This document shows positions 11,978-24,112 of a stretch of 64,000 bases of DNA, piece by piece. Where the stretch lies: positions 373,467,009-373,531,008 of the forward strand of contig NC_081415.1 of NCBI RefSeq assembly GCF_030272615.1. Reading direction: 5' to 3'. The notes under the pieces were generated by a model that worked only from the letters and a program-made list of their open reading frames with translations, was not told where the DNA came from and ran no database searches. The stretch's first letter is position 1. Each line of letters opens with the position of its first letter. Source of the DNA: Cryptomeria japonica (taxonomy: Eukaryota > Streptophyta > Pinopsida > Cupressales > Cupressaceae). A program made the position numbers and the translations under genes.

Positions 11978-13539
11978 AATTCTCTGTGCCACCAACTTGT
12001 ACAGCTGGAAAAAGTCCTGGAAAAAAAAAAAAGGAAAAATCATTAAAAGAAAAAAAAAATATGAATCTTTGCCAAGTAGGTGAAAACCTAGCAAACAAGT
12101 GCCTCTTGTACTCAAGCGCTCCATCTATCAATGCAACATTGGCATTTCCCGCTTTCATGCATCTTTTTCTTTCGCTTGTACATATTTTTCAGTCACTTTC
12201 ATGACGTCCTAGTTCATTGGAACCCTCATGAATTGAAACTGATCAGCGTCGTAGTCTTATGTTACTAAACATAGCACATTACATATCCTAAGTAGTGTCA
12301 ACCAAGTCATCTTTCCGTTAGTGAAGCCTAGTCGTCCACTTCGAGTCAGTCACCTATCTCCTAACTACCAAAGAGTTTTTTTAATCATTGAGTAAACAAG
12401 CAAAACAACATAACAGAAAACAATCACTAAACAGTTTGAGCTATGAATGGAAATTTTCTTTTTGTGCTATCTTTTATATTGGTTTTTCAATTATTATCCC
12501 TCTGAGTAACTTGAGGAAGTCTATTGTGACTAAGAGGAGCAAGGATTGGGGGTATAATATTTTCTTTGTTTTCTGCTTGTAAGAATGATCCCAATGATCT
12601 AGAAACATATAAATTAGCTGTTTGTCTGTGATAAGAGCCTTCACAACAAGGTGAAATCACCTCACATACCTTGACTCCGCTTATTTGCATGCTACAGGGA
12701 GGTCCATATCATTTCTTTGTCTGTTTTGAGGGAATTTCTTTATGATGCAATTCAGGTCCTTGCAAAATCTGTCCAAGGATATGAATTAAAAAAGGGTCAT
12801 TGCAGACAAGATAATACATATTGCACATTGAAAAAGAAAGGAACTCTAACTTGCCTGTTGTGTTCATTATGCTCAATGATGAATCTTAAGTATTTTAAAT
12901 CCAGTGACTAGGTTTAGGATGCATTTTGCATATCATTTTGCATATCATTTTGTGTATCATTTTGCATATCATTCTGCATTTTTGTCAATTTAGAGTGATT
13001 TTGGTATGATAATAATCTCTTTATCTTCTGAATGAGAGCTGAAAGCATCATCATTTCTTACACTAAGTGGTCTATTTATCATCATTTCTTCAATTGAGTA
13101 CTTGTGTTTTGAGATGTTTTAGCTGCATACATAACATTTAATATAGCTTCATACATTTTATTATTCACTCATCTGCATTCATCTTATTTCATAGAAAAAT
13201 GAAAACATTGCATTTCTCATATTACTCATTACTCATACATTTATTTGCATATGAAAAGAACAAAAAATAGACATCCATAATCATTTGCATTACATACATT
13301 CATATTGAAAAGAAATGCATACATATAGAATAAAGCATATAAAAGACATCTCATAAGTGAATCAACACAAGTACGATGAAGTCAAATCGGATCTCGTATA
13401 TATATCATGTCAACTCTAAAAGTACAAAATGATGTCGAATGACATATACAAACTCCCATCGAAGCAAGAATCGTATAGGCTACAAAAAATGGGTGTGTCT
13501 ACAAAAATATATCTGAGCACAAAACAAAATAATCTAGCT
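11978..13539 (+). other. Non-coding part of the Gypsy element after pol
   Basis: No convincing coding frame on either strand. It contains A-rich runs just after pol (12020-12058) and a short tandem repeat at 12924-12981. It separates pol from the antisense PMD gene. Confidence 0.5.
12924..12981. repeat. 12-bp tandem repeat (TTTTGCATATCA)n
   Basis: About 4.5 copies of TTTTGCATATCA, the third with GTG for CAT. A simple local expansion inside the Gypsy 3' region. Confidence 0.8.
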
Positions 13540-15320
13540 AGCAGCCTCTCCCTCATCGCCTGGTAGAGGAAGAGCCTGATGCTCAGGATCCTGACGAGGT
13601 GCCCACGCTCCCTCTGATCATGCCATATACTGAGAGTAGGGTATCACCTGCTGCGCAATAGGAACTGTGACTCTATATGCTACCACATAGTAAGCTGCTC
13701 TACTACTTTGGAGAAGGACCTCCTATCATAAAGCCTTTATCTTTTTTCTTGACTCTGCCCTCAATGATGCGATTTGGTGATCATGCTCAACCCTAACATC
13801 GACATGTTGCCGGTCTCACTCTACCAGCTGATTCTGAGCCACTATCAACTGTGACTGTAGCTCTGCAAGACGTGCTCTCATCGAATGCCCTGCGTCAGTC
13901 CCCTGCTCTCTCACAAGTTCCCCACCCCCATCTCCACCTGTACCTCCACCCTGCTCATCCCGCCACTGCCGGACCTATCTTAGAGTTGTTCGCTCCTCCT
14001 CAATCCCACCCAATCTCACTCCTACATGCCCTAGGGATCCACCCTCACCCCTCTATTGTCCAACATCAGCTGGCACCTTGCTGCTGCTAGCATCAGGATC
14101 ACCACCACTCCACCATGGAGCCTCAGCTCTCTGTGCCTCTCCCTACCTATGGCCCTATCCCTATCCCTATGTCGGTGTAGGGGCATCATCCTCAACATCC
14201 TCAATATAAGGAGCCTACTCTCCTAGATTTGTGAATCAAGGGAAGGATGCTGCTGAAACCAATCTCTATATTGGGGCAATACCCCTACATCTACCATATC
14301 ATCCATATAATCTCACCTCAGGCGATGTAAACCAGTCAGCTCCTACATCACCGAAGCAAAGGAAAACCATGGAGACCATCCTTGTCTCTCCTCATCTGCA
14401 TAACATGCATACGCTGTAAACTCCTACGAGATCCCTTGAGGCCGGCCATACTGCCTCATCACTCGAGAAACAATGAATCACTCCACAATAGTCTGCAATC
14501 TCTTGATGAGAGGGCGCGTAATAAAAAGGTCCCTACGAACCATCCACTAGTCATCCCACGACTCCAAACCTTTATACAGTCTCCATACAACGGCTATCAG
14601 GTCATCTAGCTACCGTCTCCAAAAATCTATCTTGGCCAAATGGGGCTGCGTAATGTATCTAGCATACCTGTATATAATCAGCTGCCCAAGCTCTCTACTG
14701 TCATCTATTATGGGCCGACAAATGGGAAGGTGCTCCCAAGCCCACACCTGCAAAATATATACACCAGCGGCCATGCTCTGCCCATCTTTATACACAATCT
14801 CATGCATCTCTTGATACATGTGGGCCAATAAACATAAACCCCAGCCAAGTCTCTAAGGGGTCTCTATCAATCTCTCTAGCATCTGACCCCATCCGTACTA
14901 GAAACCTTGCTGCCCTCTGTCTGGCATTAGAAAACAACCTATAAAACCTGCTATAACACATGCTAGAGGATACTCCTCACTGTACCTGCTCATCAGTATG
15001 TCCCAATGAATGGAACGAGTCAAAATGTCAGGATCACTGAAGACATGCCTCACTGCCTGTAATCCTGGAAGGTGCCCTGAATCATAATCCACCTTATCCC
15101 CAGCAAAAGGGATACGGAGGATCCTATATACATCCTCAGGAGTGATAGTCAACTCCCCCACCGATAGATGAAATGTGTTATGTTCTGAATGAAAATGCTC
15201 AACGAATACCGTGAGCATTTCACGATTCACACAGATATTAGGTAATCTCAATAGATGAGTCAAGCTACACAAGTCAATATGAGCCTGCTCAACCTCAAAT
15301 AAATGTTGAACTAATGCCAT
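13540..15320 (-). pseudogene. Plant mobile domain (PMD/MAIN-like) gene, antisense cargo of the Gypsy element
   Basis: ATG at 15320 opens 140 clean codons (to 14898) including FHLSVGELTITPEDVYRILR, a hallmark of the plant mobile domain (PF10536; MAIN/MAIL and phosphatase-7 long-form proteins). After one stop, similarity continues at 14828-14610 with VYILQVWAWEHLPICRP and, further on, RVMRQYGRPQGIS, the end of the domain. The low-complexity C-terminal part (about 14230-13540) is heavily broken. The gene lies antisense to the Gypsy element between pol and the 3' LTR. Domesticated PMD proteins act in genome stability and silencing; the function of TE-borne copies is not known. Homologous to 33543-35445. 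Confidence 0.85.
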
Positions 15321-16964
15321 AGTAGGAGGATAAATGCATCTAAATAGTACAGGAGGTAATCGAACTTGCGAAAACCCAACAACAAAGCATCAGAAAACAT
15401 TCCACATGAGCCTACAAGAGAAGTAAAACATCACGCAAATCCAACTAAGTCAAATGCAAAATCAAATTTTCACGTTTAGACCTTCAAAAATGCTCACTGT
15501 CTCCCGAACGACAAAACACAAAGAGACAGAATCTTGTACGAGTCAGGAATAGCTGCCGCACAACAAACTAACCCCAAATGACAAACTATTGGGTCCCGCA
15601 CAACAAAATGGTCTTTTAATAGACTCGTCGTATGGTACAAGGGTGCATCCTGAATGACAATTCTAATGACTCTAAATGGCAAAAGAAATTTTACCAGTTA
15701 CTCGTATGAGATAGGATCTTGTCTCGAATGATAAAATGTGAAACCCGACCCCACACATGCGAAAAACTTGAAAAATGAACAAAAAAATTCATAATTGAAA
15801 ACATTAAGAGGCTTAAGATCGATCACTTACCGCTGGCTCATAGTTTCAGGGTTGATTATGACGTCTCTAGTGCTCGAATCGATGCTAACGAGTAGGGACC
15901 ACCATTTTCTTCCTAGAAGGCTTTTTGAATTTTTAAACTTGGAGGGTTAAAATGATTTGAAAATGACACTTTCGTCCCATATATAGCCAAAAACCTAATT
16001 TTTCAACTTGCTTCGATGGACATAAAAATGGTACCCTTAGCTAATTTGACCATTTTGATTCCATTTTCGGGATCAAAGTCAAAATTTGAGATCATTTTTC
16101 TAGTCAATTTCACAATTTGGACCCCTTAGCGCTCAATTTCAACGTTGAATATCAATTTCAATTATACACATCAACATTACGATCAACTCCATGCTCAATT
16201 TCATCAATCAAAATTGAATATTTCAAATATTCCTTAGAATCAATTTGTGCTCAAATAACTTATTCTTGCCACACAATTTCCTATAATCATAAATCCCTCG
16301 CTATTTTTTGATTTCGTTCTCGAGGGGGCATACTCATGACCTTATGACCTTGCATCTCACAAGTTGAGAAATTTTTCAAATCTTCATCAAAAGTCGAGCA
16401 ATATCTTGTTAATTAGAGAAAATCGATTCTCATTTCTAAGGGGCATCTCAGTTTCATCGCTTCAAATCAAACACATATTTGTCTTTCATCTGAATCAATC
16501 TCTTAGCATTAATCAGTTTCATCGCTTCACATCAAGCTGATTATTCAGTTAGACTCAATCAAAAGTTTAAAGAGTATCTTTGATCATACTCAATCTAAGA
16601 AAGTGTTCAATATTCGTTTCTTGATCAAGTTGGACAGTTTATCTTCGCTCATCGTATCTTGATCATTCAAGTTCAAGATCGATTTTTATCATCACTCACT
16701 GCATCTAAGTTCAATCAAGTTCTAGATCAATAAAGATTTGCTTCTTGATCAATCAAGTTCAAGTTCAGTATTTTTTGTTTCTATCATTCCTTAGTTCAAT
16801 CAAGTTCAGGAACGGTATCATTTTAATCAGACTTCATTCAGCTTTGTCGCTTCAAATCAAGATAAACACCTTGCTCTTCATCTAGTTCGTGATCATTCAA
16901 GTTTAGAACTGACATCTCCTAGACATCACACATTCTTTGAACCAACGCGCTGCTCGCACATTAA
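15321..16964 (+). other. Non-coding 3' region of the Gypsy element
   Basis: No gene seen. From about 16380 to 16920 there are dispersed short words such as TCATCGCTTCAAATCAA and AATCAAGTTCAAG, repeated several times imperfectly. This resembles subterminal repeats found before the polypurine tract of long Tat-type elements. On the other strand this is the upstream region of the PMD gene, so any PMD promoter would lie here. Confidence 0.5.
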
Positions 16965-16980
16965 TTCAAAGAGGGGCAAA
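16965..16980 (+). promoter_or_regulatory. Polypurine tract of the Gypsy element
   Basis: TTCAAAGAGGGGCAAA directly precedes the LTR start TGTAATACCC. The 15-base word TCAAAGAGGGGCAAA also precedes an LTR of the 13-kb element (minus strand, at 32713). Confidence 0.85.
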
Positions 16981-18098
16981 TGTAATACCCTAAAAATGGT
17001 CATCTAAATCATGGGCCCCTAATCTTGACAACATCACCAAGGTCCTAACCAAAGGCCATTAAATCAACCTTGAGCACATTATTGATTCTTTAATTATCAA
17101 ATATCACATGGCAAATCAATTACTCAATATTAATTAAATATTCATTTAATTAATTGAATCATTTCCAAGAATATCATTTTTGATCAATTATCCTATTTTA
17201 ATTTATTAAATATCCTTGCATATTTAATTAATTAATAAAATTGCCATTTAATCATGCAAAAGGAATTAATTTATTACAAAAGAGGAATTAATTACAAAAC
17301 AAGAGTTGAATTAAAAATTAAATAAAAGAATTGAATTGAAAGAGAAATCAAACTTGAGATATTGTTTCTTTTTCTAAATTTATAACTTGAAATCATAAAA
17401 GCAATTAAATTGAATTATTGATTATTCTCTAAAATTGGAACTCAAAGCTTTTTAGAAAAAGAAGTTCAGTTGCATTGAAAATACTCTTTTCATGAATAAA
17501 TAAAAGAATTATCTATTTTTATCACAAATGCATGGAATTAATTTATTATTATTTCCAATGCAACTTGGACTTCTAATTTTAATGCATTTCAATTAAACTA
17601 TAATTGGAATCTATCTCAAGGTTAACTAAACCTGATTTCTCAATTATTTTCAATTAATCCTAAATTGTGCTTTTCTCTTGGTAATTCTCTATAGATTCAT
17701 TCTTCAGCTCTCATTCCAATTTACCCCAGAGATTTTTGAGAACATGCTTGGGGATTATTATCATGCTAATTTTGTTCTAGAGTCATTGAAGATTATTGTT
17801 CTTTTTAGATTATTTGCATCCATTATTGCTTGAATTGATTATTTGCTTGAATTATTCATCCATCTTGCATCCATATAGTTAAATATCATATAGATTAAAT
17901 CCTTCATCTTGGTGTAGTCTAGTCACTGGTATTTCTTATAAAAAATCTGAGAGCAATCTTATACTTGCATCTTTTAGAAGGAAATTAGTCACTTTGTTAT
18001 GGTTTTTTACTTATTGATTATTGATTACTAACCATGCATATAATGACTTAATTGAAGTGTTGTGCTTGCAACTTACATACCACTTTTTCACACACACA
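16981..18098 (+). repeat. 3' LTR of the Gypsy element
   Basis: It starts TGTAATACCC after the polypurine tract. The end at about 18098 (…CACACACA) is inferred, because family X protein similarity begins immediately to the right. No second LTR is in the window to confirm it. AT-rich, no coding frame. Confidence 0.65.
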
Positions 18099-19883
18099 GG
18101 AACCTACAAAATTGGGATCCTCTTGTTTCCTTTCCCTTTTAAATTTATTCATGAGTTCCCACTTCTTCCTTCTTTTCTTTGCCTCACGTGGATGAGCATT
18201 CCTAATCAGATATTCTCTTTCTACAAAAGAATAAAAATACCCCATTTCCTTCAATTTATTTACTCTAATGTCATTTATACAACCTTCAAGGTCAAAATGT
18301 CTGGCTTGGGAAATCCTCAGCCTGTAATTCTTCACCAAAAAATCATGTACCTACTCCAAGGTCTCACAACCTACACTAGATTCATCGAAAACTATTTTCT
18401 TGGGGAGAAATTTTTTCTTTCTATCAGATTTGATTTTCTCCCTCTCCATCCACGTCATTTTCCAGATGAATTCAAGGAATGCAAACCTTGGAGAGACAAC
18501 AATAGGCAATACATGGGGTCCTTGCTCACATCCATAAATTCTTATTATTGTACAATTGCCATAAAAGAAGAAATCCCCAAAATTGTGGGTGAATTCACCC
18601 TCAGGGTAGACATGTCCATCAACCCTACAACTCCTTATTCTCAATATTTTGATTATCTCTTTAGGCAGGATCAACACTACTACCCCAGGTCTTGTTAAAA
18701 AGTTCATTACAAAATGGTCAAAAAATAGACAATAACCACCAAAATTAGATCCCTTGTCCCAAACCTAGGTCCATCTTTGCACCGACCAAGGGAGACCTAT
18801 GTAGGGATCATTTATCTTTATTCTCAACTCTGGGCCCCAATATGCTCTATTTTGATAAAGAATTAAGTGGCACACCAAAGAATAGTGCAAGAATACCAAT
18901 TTTTCATCCTTATTTCAGCTCTCACCAATCCCTCATGAATCTTCTCAAGAATAGAACTTGCAAAATCATACATTGAGGGGTATTGAATGTTGATGGCCAT
19001 CATCATAAAATCAATGGGCAATTTGGTGAGCCCGCAATCAAATCCAAGGACTTGCCATAGTGCATAATAAGTTTTAACAAAATAGTGCTCAAAATAGTCA
19101 AGCTTGAAGGGCTCCCTTTCAGATGGTAGGACATAATTCCATGAATCTTTGTAAAGTTTCCTCATGAAATGAGGAACAAGATCCTTCAAGTACTTTTCCT
19201 TTTTGTTCTCATAGTCCCTCTTCAAATTACCCCTATTTATAATTGTGAGGACAGACTTATCTAAATCAAAACATTGAATGATAGCCCCAGGAGAGATGTC
19301 TAGTAGGACATATCCTTTAGTAGTCCTAACCATCTGGCTTGGAACTAATATGCCTTTGCTAGCTCCCTTATGAGCATAGGATCTATAAAAAACATTAGGC
19401 ACCACCAATTTGCAAAGGTTCTGTATCCAGGGGTTGCACACTAGGATGACCTTGTCTCTATTGCCATAGAATGAATGAAAAATGTCCCAACCCCTTTCCT
19501 TAGTGAAGGCATCCCTACACCCTGCCTCTTTATCATTAAAGACGGTCCTCAAATTATCATGCATTGTGGATCCCTCAAATAATTTCAGCAGGTCTTGGGA
19601 TAGGCTCCTAGTCTGTCTAGTTGCCCTCCATGAGATTTCTTCGAGTCTCTATTCAACCTCTTGTTGCAACTATTCAGGGGTCATGGTAGGAGAAAGAGGA
19701 GTAGTAGGTTATGTTGGTGGCTACTCCACCTGAGATGATAAATCCCCTTTGGATGACTTCCTAGAGCACTTTGTAGGCTTGGGGGTCTTTTCTTTTGTTT
19801 GATAAGCCTCTTTGGCTAGCTCTTGATGGTTTCTCCTTATGGGATTGGCTTTTGAGGAATTGGGGCTTCCTCAGTAGATGGAT
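18099..19883 (-). pseudogene. Family X gene fragment, copy 1 (unrecognised protein)
   Basis: Read on the minus strand: 19564-18863 (233 codons open), then 18707-18351, then 18338-about 18099, with a frameshift between 18863 and 18707. The order and sequence match the copy at 56673-59803. Compare CKLVVPNVFY with GKLVVPNVFV, KTYYALWQVLGFD with YTYYAVAQVLGLE, THNFGDFFF with DHNWGDWYC, and FDLEGCINDIR with FDTEGYVKAVR. Similarity stops at the Gypsy LTR, so the rest of the gene was probably displaced to the other side of that element. The N-terminal side is lost in the assembly gap. No known domain recognised. Confidence 0.7.
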
Positions 19884-20383
19884 NNNNNNNNNNNNNNNNN
19901 NNNNNNNNNNNNNNNNNNNNNNNNNNNNNNNNNNNNNNNNNNNNNNNNNNNNNNNNNNNNNNNNNNNNNNNNNNNNNNNNNNNNNNNNNNNNNNNNNNNN
20001 NNNNNNNNNNNNNNNNNNNNNNNNNNNNNNNNNNNNNNNNNNNNNNNNNNNNNNNNNNNNNNNNNNNNNNNNNNNNNNNNNNNNNNNNNNNNNNNNNNNN
20101 NNNNNNNNNNNNNNNNNNNNNNNNNNNNNNNNNNNNNNNNNNNNNNNNNNNNNNNNNNNNNNNNNNNNNNNNNNNNNNNNNNNNNNNNNNNNNNNNNNNN
20201 NNNNNNNNNNNNNNNNNNNNNNNNNNNNNNNNNNNNNNNNNNNNNNNNNNNNNNNNNNNNNNNNNNNNNNNNNNNNNNNNNNNNNNNNNNNNNNNNNNNN
20301 NNNNNNNNNNNNNNNNNNNNNNNNNNNNNNNNNNNNNNNNNNNNNNNNNNNNNNNNNNNNNNNNNNNNNNNNNNNNNNNNNNN
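19884..20383. other. Assembly gap, 500 N
   Basis: Exactly 500 unknown bases, so the real length is likely unspecified. Frames drawn through it have no meaning. Confidence 0.99.
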
Positions 20384-21711
20384 AATGTTGTTTTGTAACT
20401 GGTAGGAAGAGCTAGTGAAGGGAACTGTAATCGGTAGGTGAGTTTGTGGAGTGAACTGGTATTGCTAAGTATTTGAGAGTTGAACCTGTATACCCTACCT
20501 GTTGATATGATAAACCCTAACTGATGAAGTTTGCTATATTGGTTTATGACCTAGTGATGAGCAGTAATGATTATGACACGTATGCATATTGTATGAGAAG
20601 AGTTTCAAACAGTTTTTGGCACATTGAGATGATGGTTTTTATCTTGGGAATGAGAAAGTATGTTTCATGTAATGCAAAACATGTGATGAGTTACTAAGTT
20701 CGATGAAGTAGTGATCAAGGAGCGGTCAAGGCTATCTTGAATGATGTGCAGAGATCGTTAAGTAATCCAATGGTCATACTTTAACCAACTTGTTTGTAAT
20801 CTCTATGAGAGAATTAGGTTTTTTTTGTGTTACCAGCCTATTGATTTGTTTATAAGGTCGATGAGTTATTTTGTTTCAGAGTTGGCAAATTTCTATTTGA
20901 GGTTGAGTGTGGTTGCTGAACTGGATGATGTATCTGTAGTTTATGTAAAGGTAGATAGGAGCATGAAAAGGATCTAAACAAGCAAGTGTAGTGCTATTCA
21001 AATAGATCAGAAAACCCCTATTGTTTTCTAACAATCGTAGTAGTAAAATCCCCTAACCGGATAAGCTCTAACAAGCTTAGTGTTATTCAAATCCTCTAAC
21101 CAGGTGGTCCATTAGCTTGGATTTCAAATCCTCTACTGAGGTTACTCCTTACAGGGTATTTCTTTTAATAGGGCATTATAGTCAATCCCTTAACCGGGTG
21201 GTTCCTAACAGGATATGTTCTTAATAGGAATTTTTATAAAAAACTTTAATAGGCTTGGCTCCTAACAAGGTGAACTTCAGAAGAGTTCAAAATACTTGTG
21301 GGTATTCATCCCCACCGTGGTTTTTCCCATTTGGGTTTCCACGTCAAAAATATTATGTCAAGTGGTGAATATTTTTGTGGTTATGTTTACTTTGGTTGAA
21401 TTGCTTAACTGCTTAATCCACTTTGATATGTTATGTTAACTGGCAGCAATCTAAAATGAGGTTTTACTTATGTTAGTAAAGTATTTGGATGTTTGTGAGT
21501 TTCAAGTTGTTTACTGTTAATCTGTTATAACAGTCAACTAGTTTATCTTGACACTGATCTTGCATTTATAGTTCAGTAGTTTAACTTGTCAGTTTAGAGT
21601 TTTCTTTGAGAGGTTGATTCTGAGATTGGTGAAAGTTTATATGAGTTTTCTATCTACTAGTTCATCCCCCCCCTCTCAGTAGTTGACTGGATCCTTATTA
21701 TTTTGTCATAC
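20384..21711 (+). repeat. Plus-strand LTR-like sequence, left end lost in the gap
   Basis: Contains the package typical of plant Copia LTRs: repeated CCTAACCGGGTGGTT-like words, CCCACCGTGGTTTTTCCCAT followed by TTCCACGTC (about 21312-21345), and near the end a C-rich run with CTCTCAGTAGTTGACT before GGATCC (about 21665-21692). The same features, inverted, occur in the LTRs at 2351, 8047, 23070 and 27863. The right boundary is approximate. Confidence 0.6.
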
Positions 21712-23069
21712 CATCAAGATGCTCCCATTGAAGTGGTATGCAGATAGTGACAGAGGTTGATTGCACATGAAACATAAATGGGGTTACTTTTTAACCAAAG
21801 AGTCTGCATCTAAGAAGTTTTTGCACAAAAAACAATTTATTTTGCAAAAGGGCAAAATCCAGAATAGAATCTTCACTGTTATCCAAAGATGAAAGTAAAA
21901 TGTTTTCAAAAGTCAAGACATATGAAGTACGCAGAAAATTGTTTTCTTTTCAAAGCAGCATTTTTGTTACAAAGGTAATATCTTGGTAAAGTTGGGATTT
22001 TGTTACCCTGAAGAGCAAGATTACTTACCCAGAAAGTGAATTACCAAAGCTAGGCATTTTCAGTCAGAAATTTGAAAATAGTGAGGTCATAATGTAAGAT
22101 TTTTTTACTCAGTGAGCAGAAAGTAAGAGTTTCATTTTATCCAAGGGGGATTGTTTTCTCTCGATTAGAACAGAAAAATCTATGCAGAAGTGATTTTCAT
22201 CAAAAGGGGTGATTTTTTGCCACTTTTGAACAATTGAAAAGATACAATTGAAAGTCAGAGATGACTTTCATATAAGGGGGAATTTTTCAGTTTTGAAGGA
22301 AGAGAAGGAAAGGGGAGATTTTTCAATCAGAATTGATAGTGGCTTAAAATGGTTAACTTTGGCAAGTGAACAAAAGTGAGTGTGACAAGTGCAGCAAAGG
22401 AGGCATTTTTTTTGTATTTTTGAAATTTCCAGCAAGTAGTCACGGGTTTAGTTTTGGCAATTTTTGAAGGAAGAGTAGGCTTCAGAAGTACAGATTTCAA
22501 GATTTGAAGAAAGGTCTCTTTCTGAGATTCTTTTAGGGTTTCATTAGTTTTTTATTCTCTTTCGTGTATATCTCTCTCTCTTCTTCTCAATTCTAAAGGA
22601 ATTCTTAATGTAATCTTCATTCTGGAAGCAAGGGTTCCATGCATGTATAGTGCAAGTTTTAATACCGGTTAGAGTTTTCTTTTAGTTTGTAGTTTTTAAT
22701 GTTTTAAACATTTTGTAAACTAAATACAAATAGTTTCAGAGGTTTTATTTGCAGCCCTCTCTCTTATGTATGCTCTATTTTATGAAATGAAATGATCAAG
22801 GATATTTTGTTTTGTCCCTGCAAGTCAGTTGCATATCTTGTTGTTTGCTTCTCTTCAAGGAAGAGATTAATTTGCTTATTCAAGGTATAGAAATAGTGTT
22901 GTGTACATGTGAGATTCTCAAGTATGGCTGGCAGTGAAATTAAAAGATAGAATGTTGGTGTAATACATTAACATTTCAAGCTCGAAGGTTGCATGTTACC
23001 CTGTTTGGATGTTAAATCTGTATATTGTGAAGTTAATTATGTTGCCCATACAAGGTATTGGTCATGGAG
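21712..23069 (+). other. Leader-like or internal retrotransposon DNA, no gene
   Basis: Follows the LTR-like segment. No credible coding frame. TGGTATGCAG at about 21736 weakly resembles the iMet primer site but is displaced. The Copia element at 23070 is inserted at the right edge, and the flank resumes at 28898. Confidence 0.4.
23065..23069. repeat. Target-site duplication, left copy (TGGAG)
   Basis: Perfect match to TGGAG at 28893-28897, immediately outside the Copia LTRs. Confidence 0.9.
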
Positions 23070-24112
23070 TGTTAGGTCCCGGAGACAAATGAGAGGGGGG
23101 ATGAATCAGTTGTCAAATAAATTCAAACAAAATAATTTAATCTACTTATTGCTAGATACCGGTAAACCAGTCTTTTATACTGATGGACAGTTTTATCAGA
23201 TAATTGCAATACCGGCAAAGATTAATGCACAAAACAAAAAGACAAAGTCATCCACAACGCTTACCACCAATATTTGTACGTGGAAACCCTGTAAGGGGAA
23301 AAACCACGATGGGAAACCTTACCCATAATCAGATGATACTACTACAGATAGTAAGTGTATACAAATGGGGTCTGCACATGCAGAAAGGCCAAGCGCCTAG
23401 ACCTCACTTCTCAAACACAAAATAGGAGTCACATTGACTACAATTGGAAGCTTAAATCCAATAAGAATGTACTTCTCAAAATAGCATCTTCATATGTTGG
23501 ATTCAATACTGATGTAGTTCTGATATGCTTTCTCAAAAACCTTGCTTCACCTTCAAATGATGTCTGCGTGTATAGCTCTGCTTAATCTCACATATACCTT
23601 CTCAAAAAACTTCTTCGCATTCCACACCCAATCTTACAAAAAGGATCTTACATTTATATCATAACCTAGGACCAACTTTAGTAGGTCGGCTCTAAAGGAT
23701 ATTACAATAAAATCAATTTACAAATGAATTAATGCCCGATGCAATAATCGATTCAACATGTTGGCTTAATGCATTTACAACAATAATAAATCATCTCCAT
23801 AGCATGCCATGCTGATTTGGAAAAGATAAACCTATCTGTGTATAACCTGGACCTATTTGTCGGTAACAACAAATATGAATATACCAATAATCAAATCTCT
23901 AAGACAAAGTGTCCAAACGATGTCTTCGACATAACCAAGTGTTTTCCATGCCATTACAAGTGTCAGTGATCATTATATCTTGCTGGTGTACCAGATACCG
24001 GTGATTGTGCATGAGTCATTTGCTTGTCGGTGAATGTTGGTGATTCTCCAAAGTGCCAGAGTTGATAATTGTTAGTAGGTGTTGACATCAATGACAAAAC
24101 CATACCAAAATA
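23070..24112 (-). repeat. 3' LTR of the Copia element, truncated at its inner end
   Basis: Begins TGTTAGGTCC like the right LTR. Matches it up to CCATACCAAAATAC at about 24113, then passes directly into RNase H sequence without the CAACA terminus or a polypurine tract. Confidence 0.9.

Larger units (their letters stand above)
1..18098 (+). mobile_element. Ty3/Gypsy (Tat-type) LTR retrotransposon, 5' end outside window, split by nested insertion
   Basis: The element runs on the plus strand as 1-2350 and 8852-18098, and the 5' LTR lies before the window. Seen: protease-end sequence, a G-patch-like segment, reverse transcriptase, two successive RNase H domains, integrase, an antisense PMD gene, a polypurine tract at 16965-16980 and an LTR starting TGTAATACCC at 16981. 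A second, archaeal-type RNase H after the first is known for the plant Tat lineage, which is why I choose Tat. The right end is placed at about 18098 because similarity of the neighbouring family X gene stops there. Many stops and several frameshifts make it inactive. Confidence 0.85.

Noticed and set aside
18021-18698. 225-codon plus-strand frame
   Set aside because: The minus strand matches family X copy 2 block by block, so the plus frame is a shadow and partly overlaps the LTR.
19795-20415. 206-codon frame across the N run
   Set aside because: It is made of unknown bases and is not evidence of coding.
21736-21750. TGGTATGCAGATAG as a primer-binding site
   Set aside because: Only the first six bases match the iMet site and it is displaced from the apparent LTR end.
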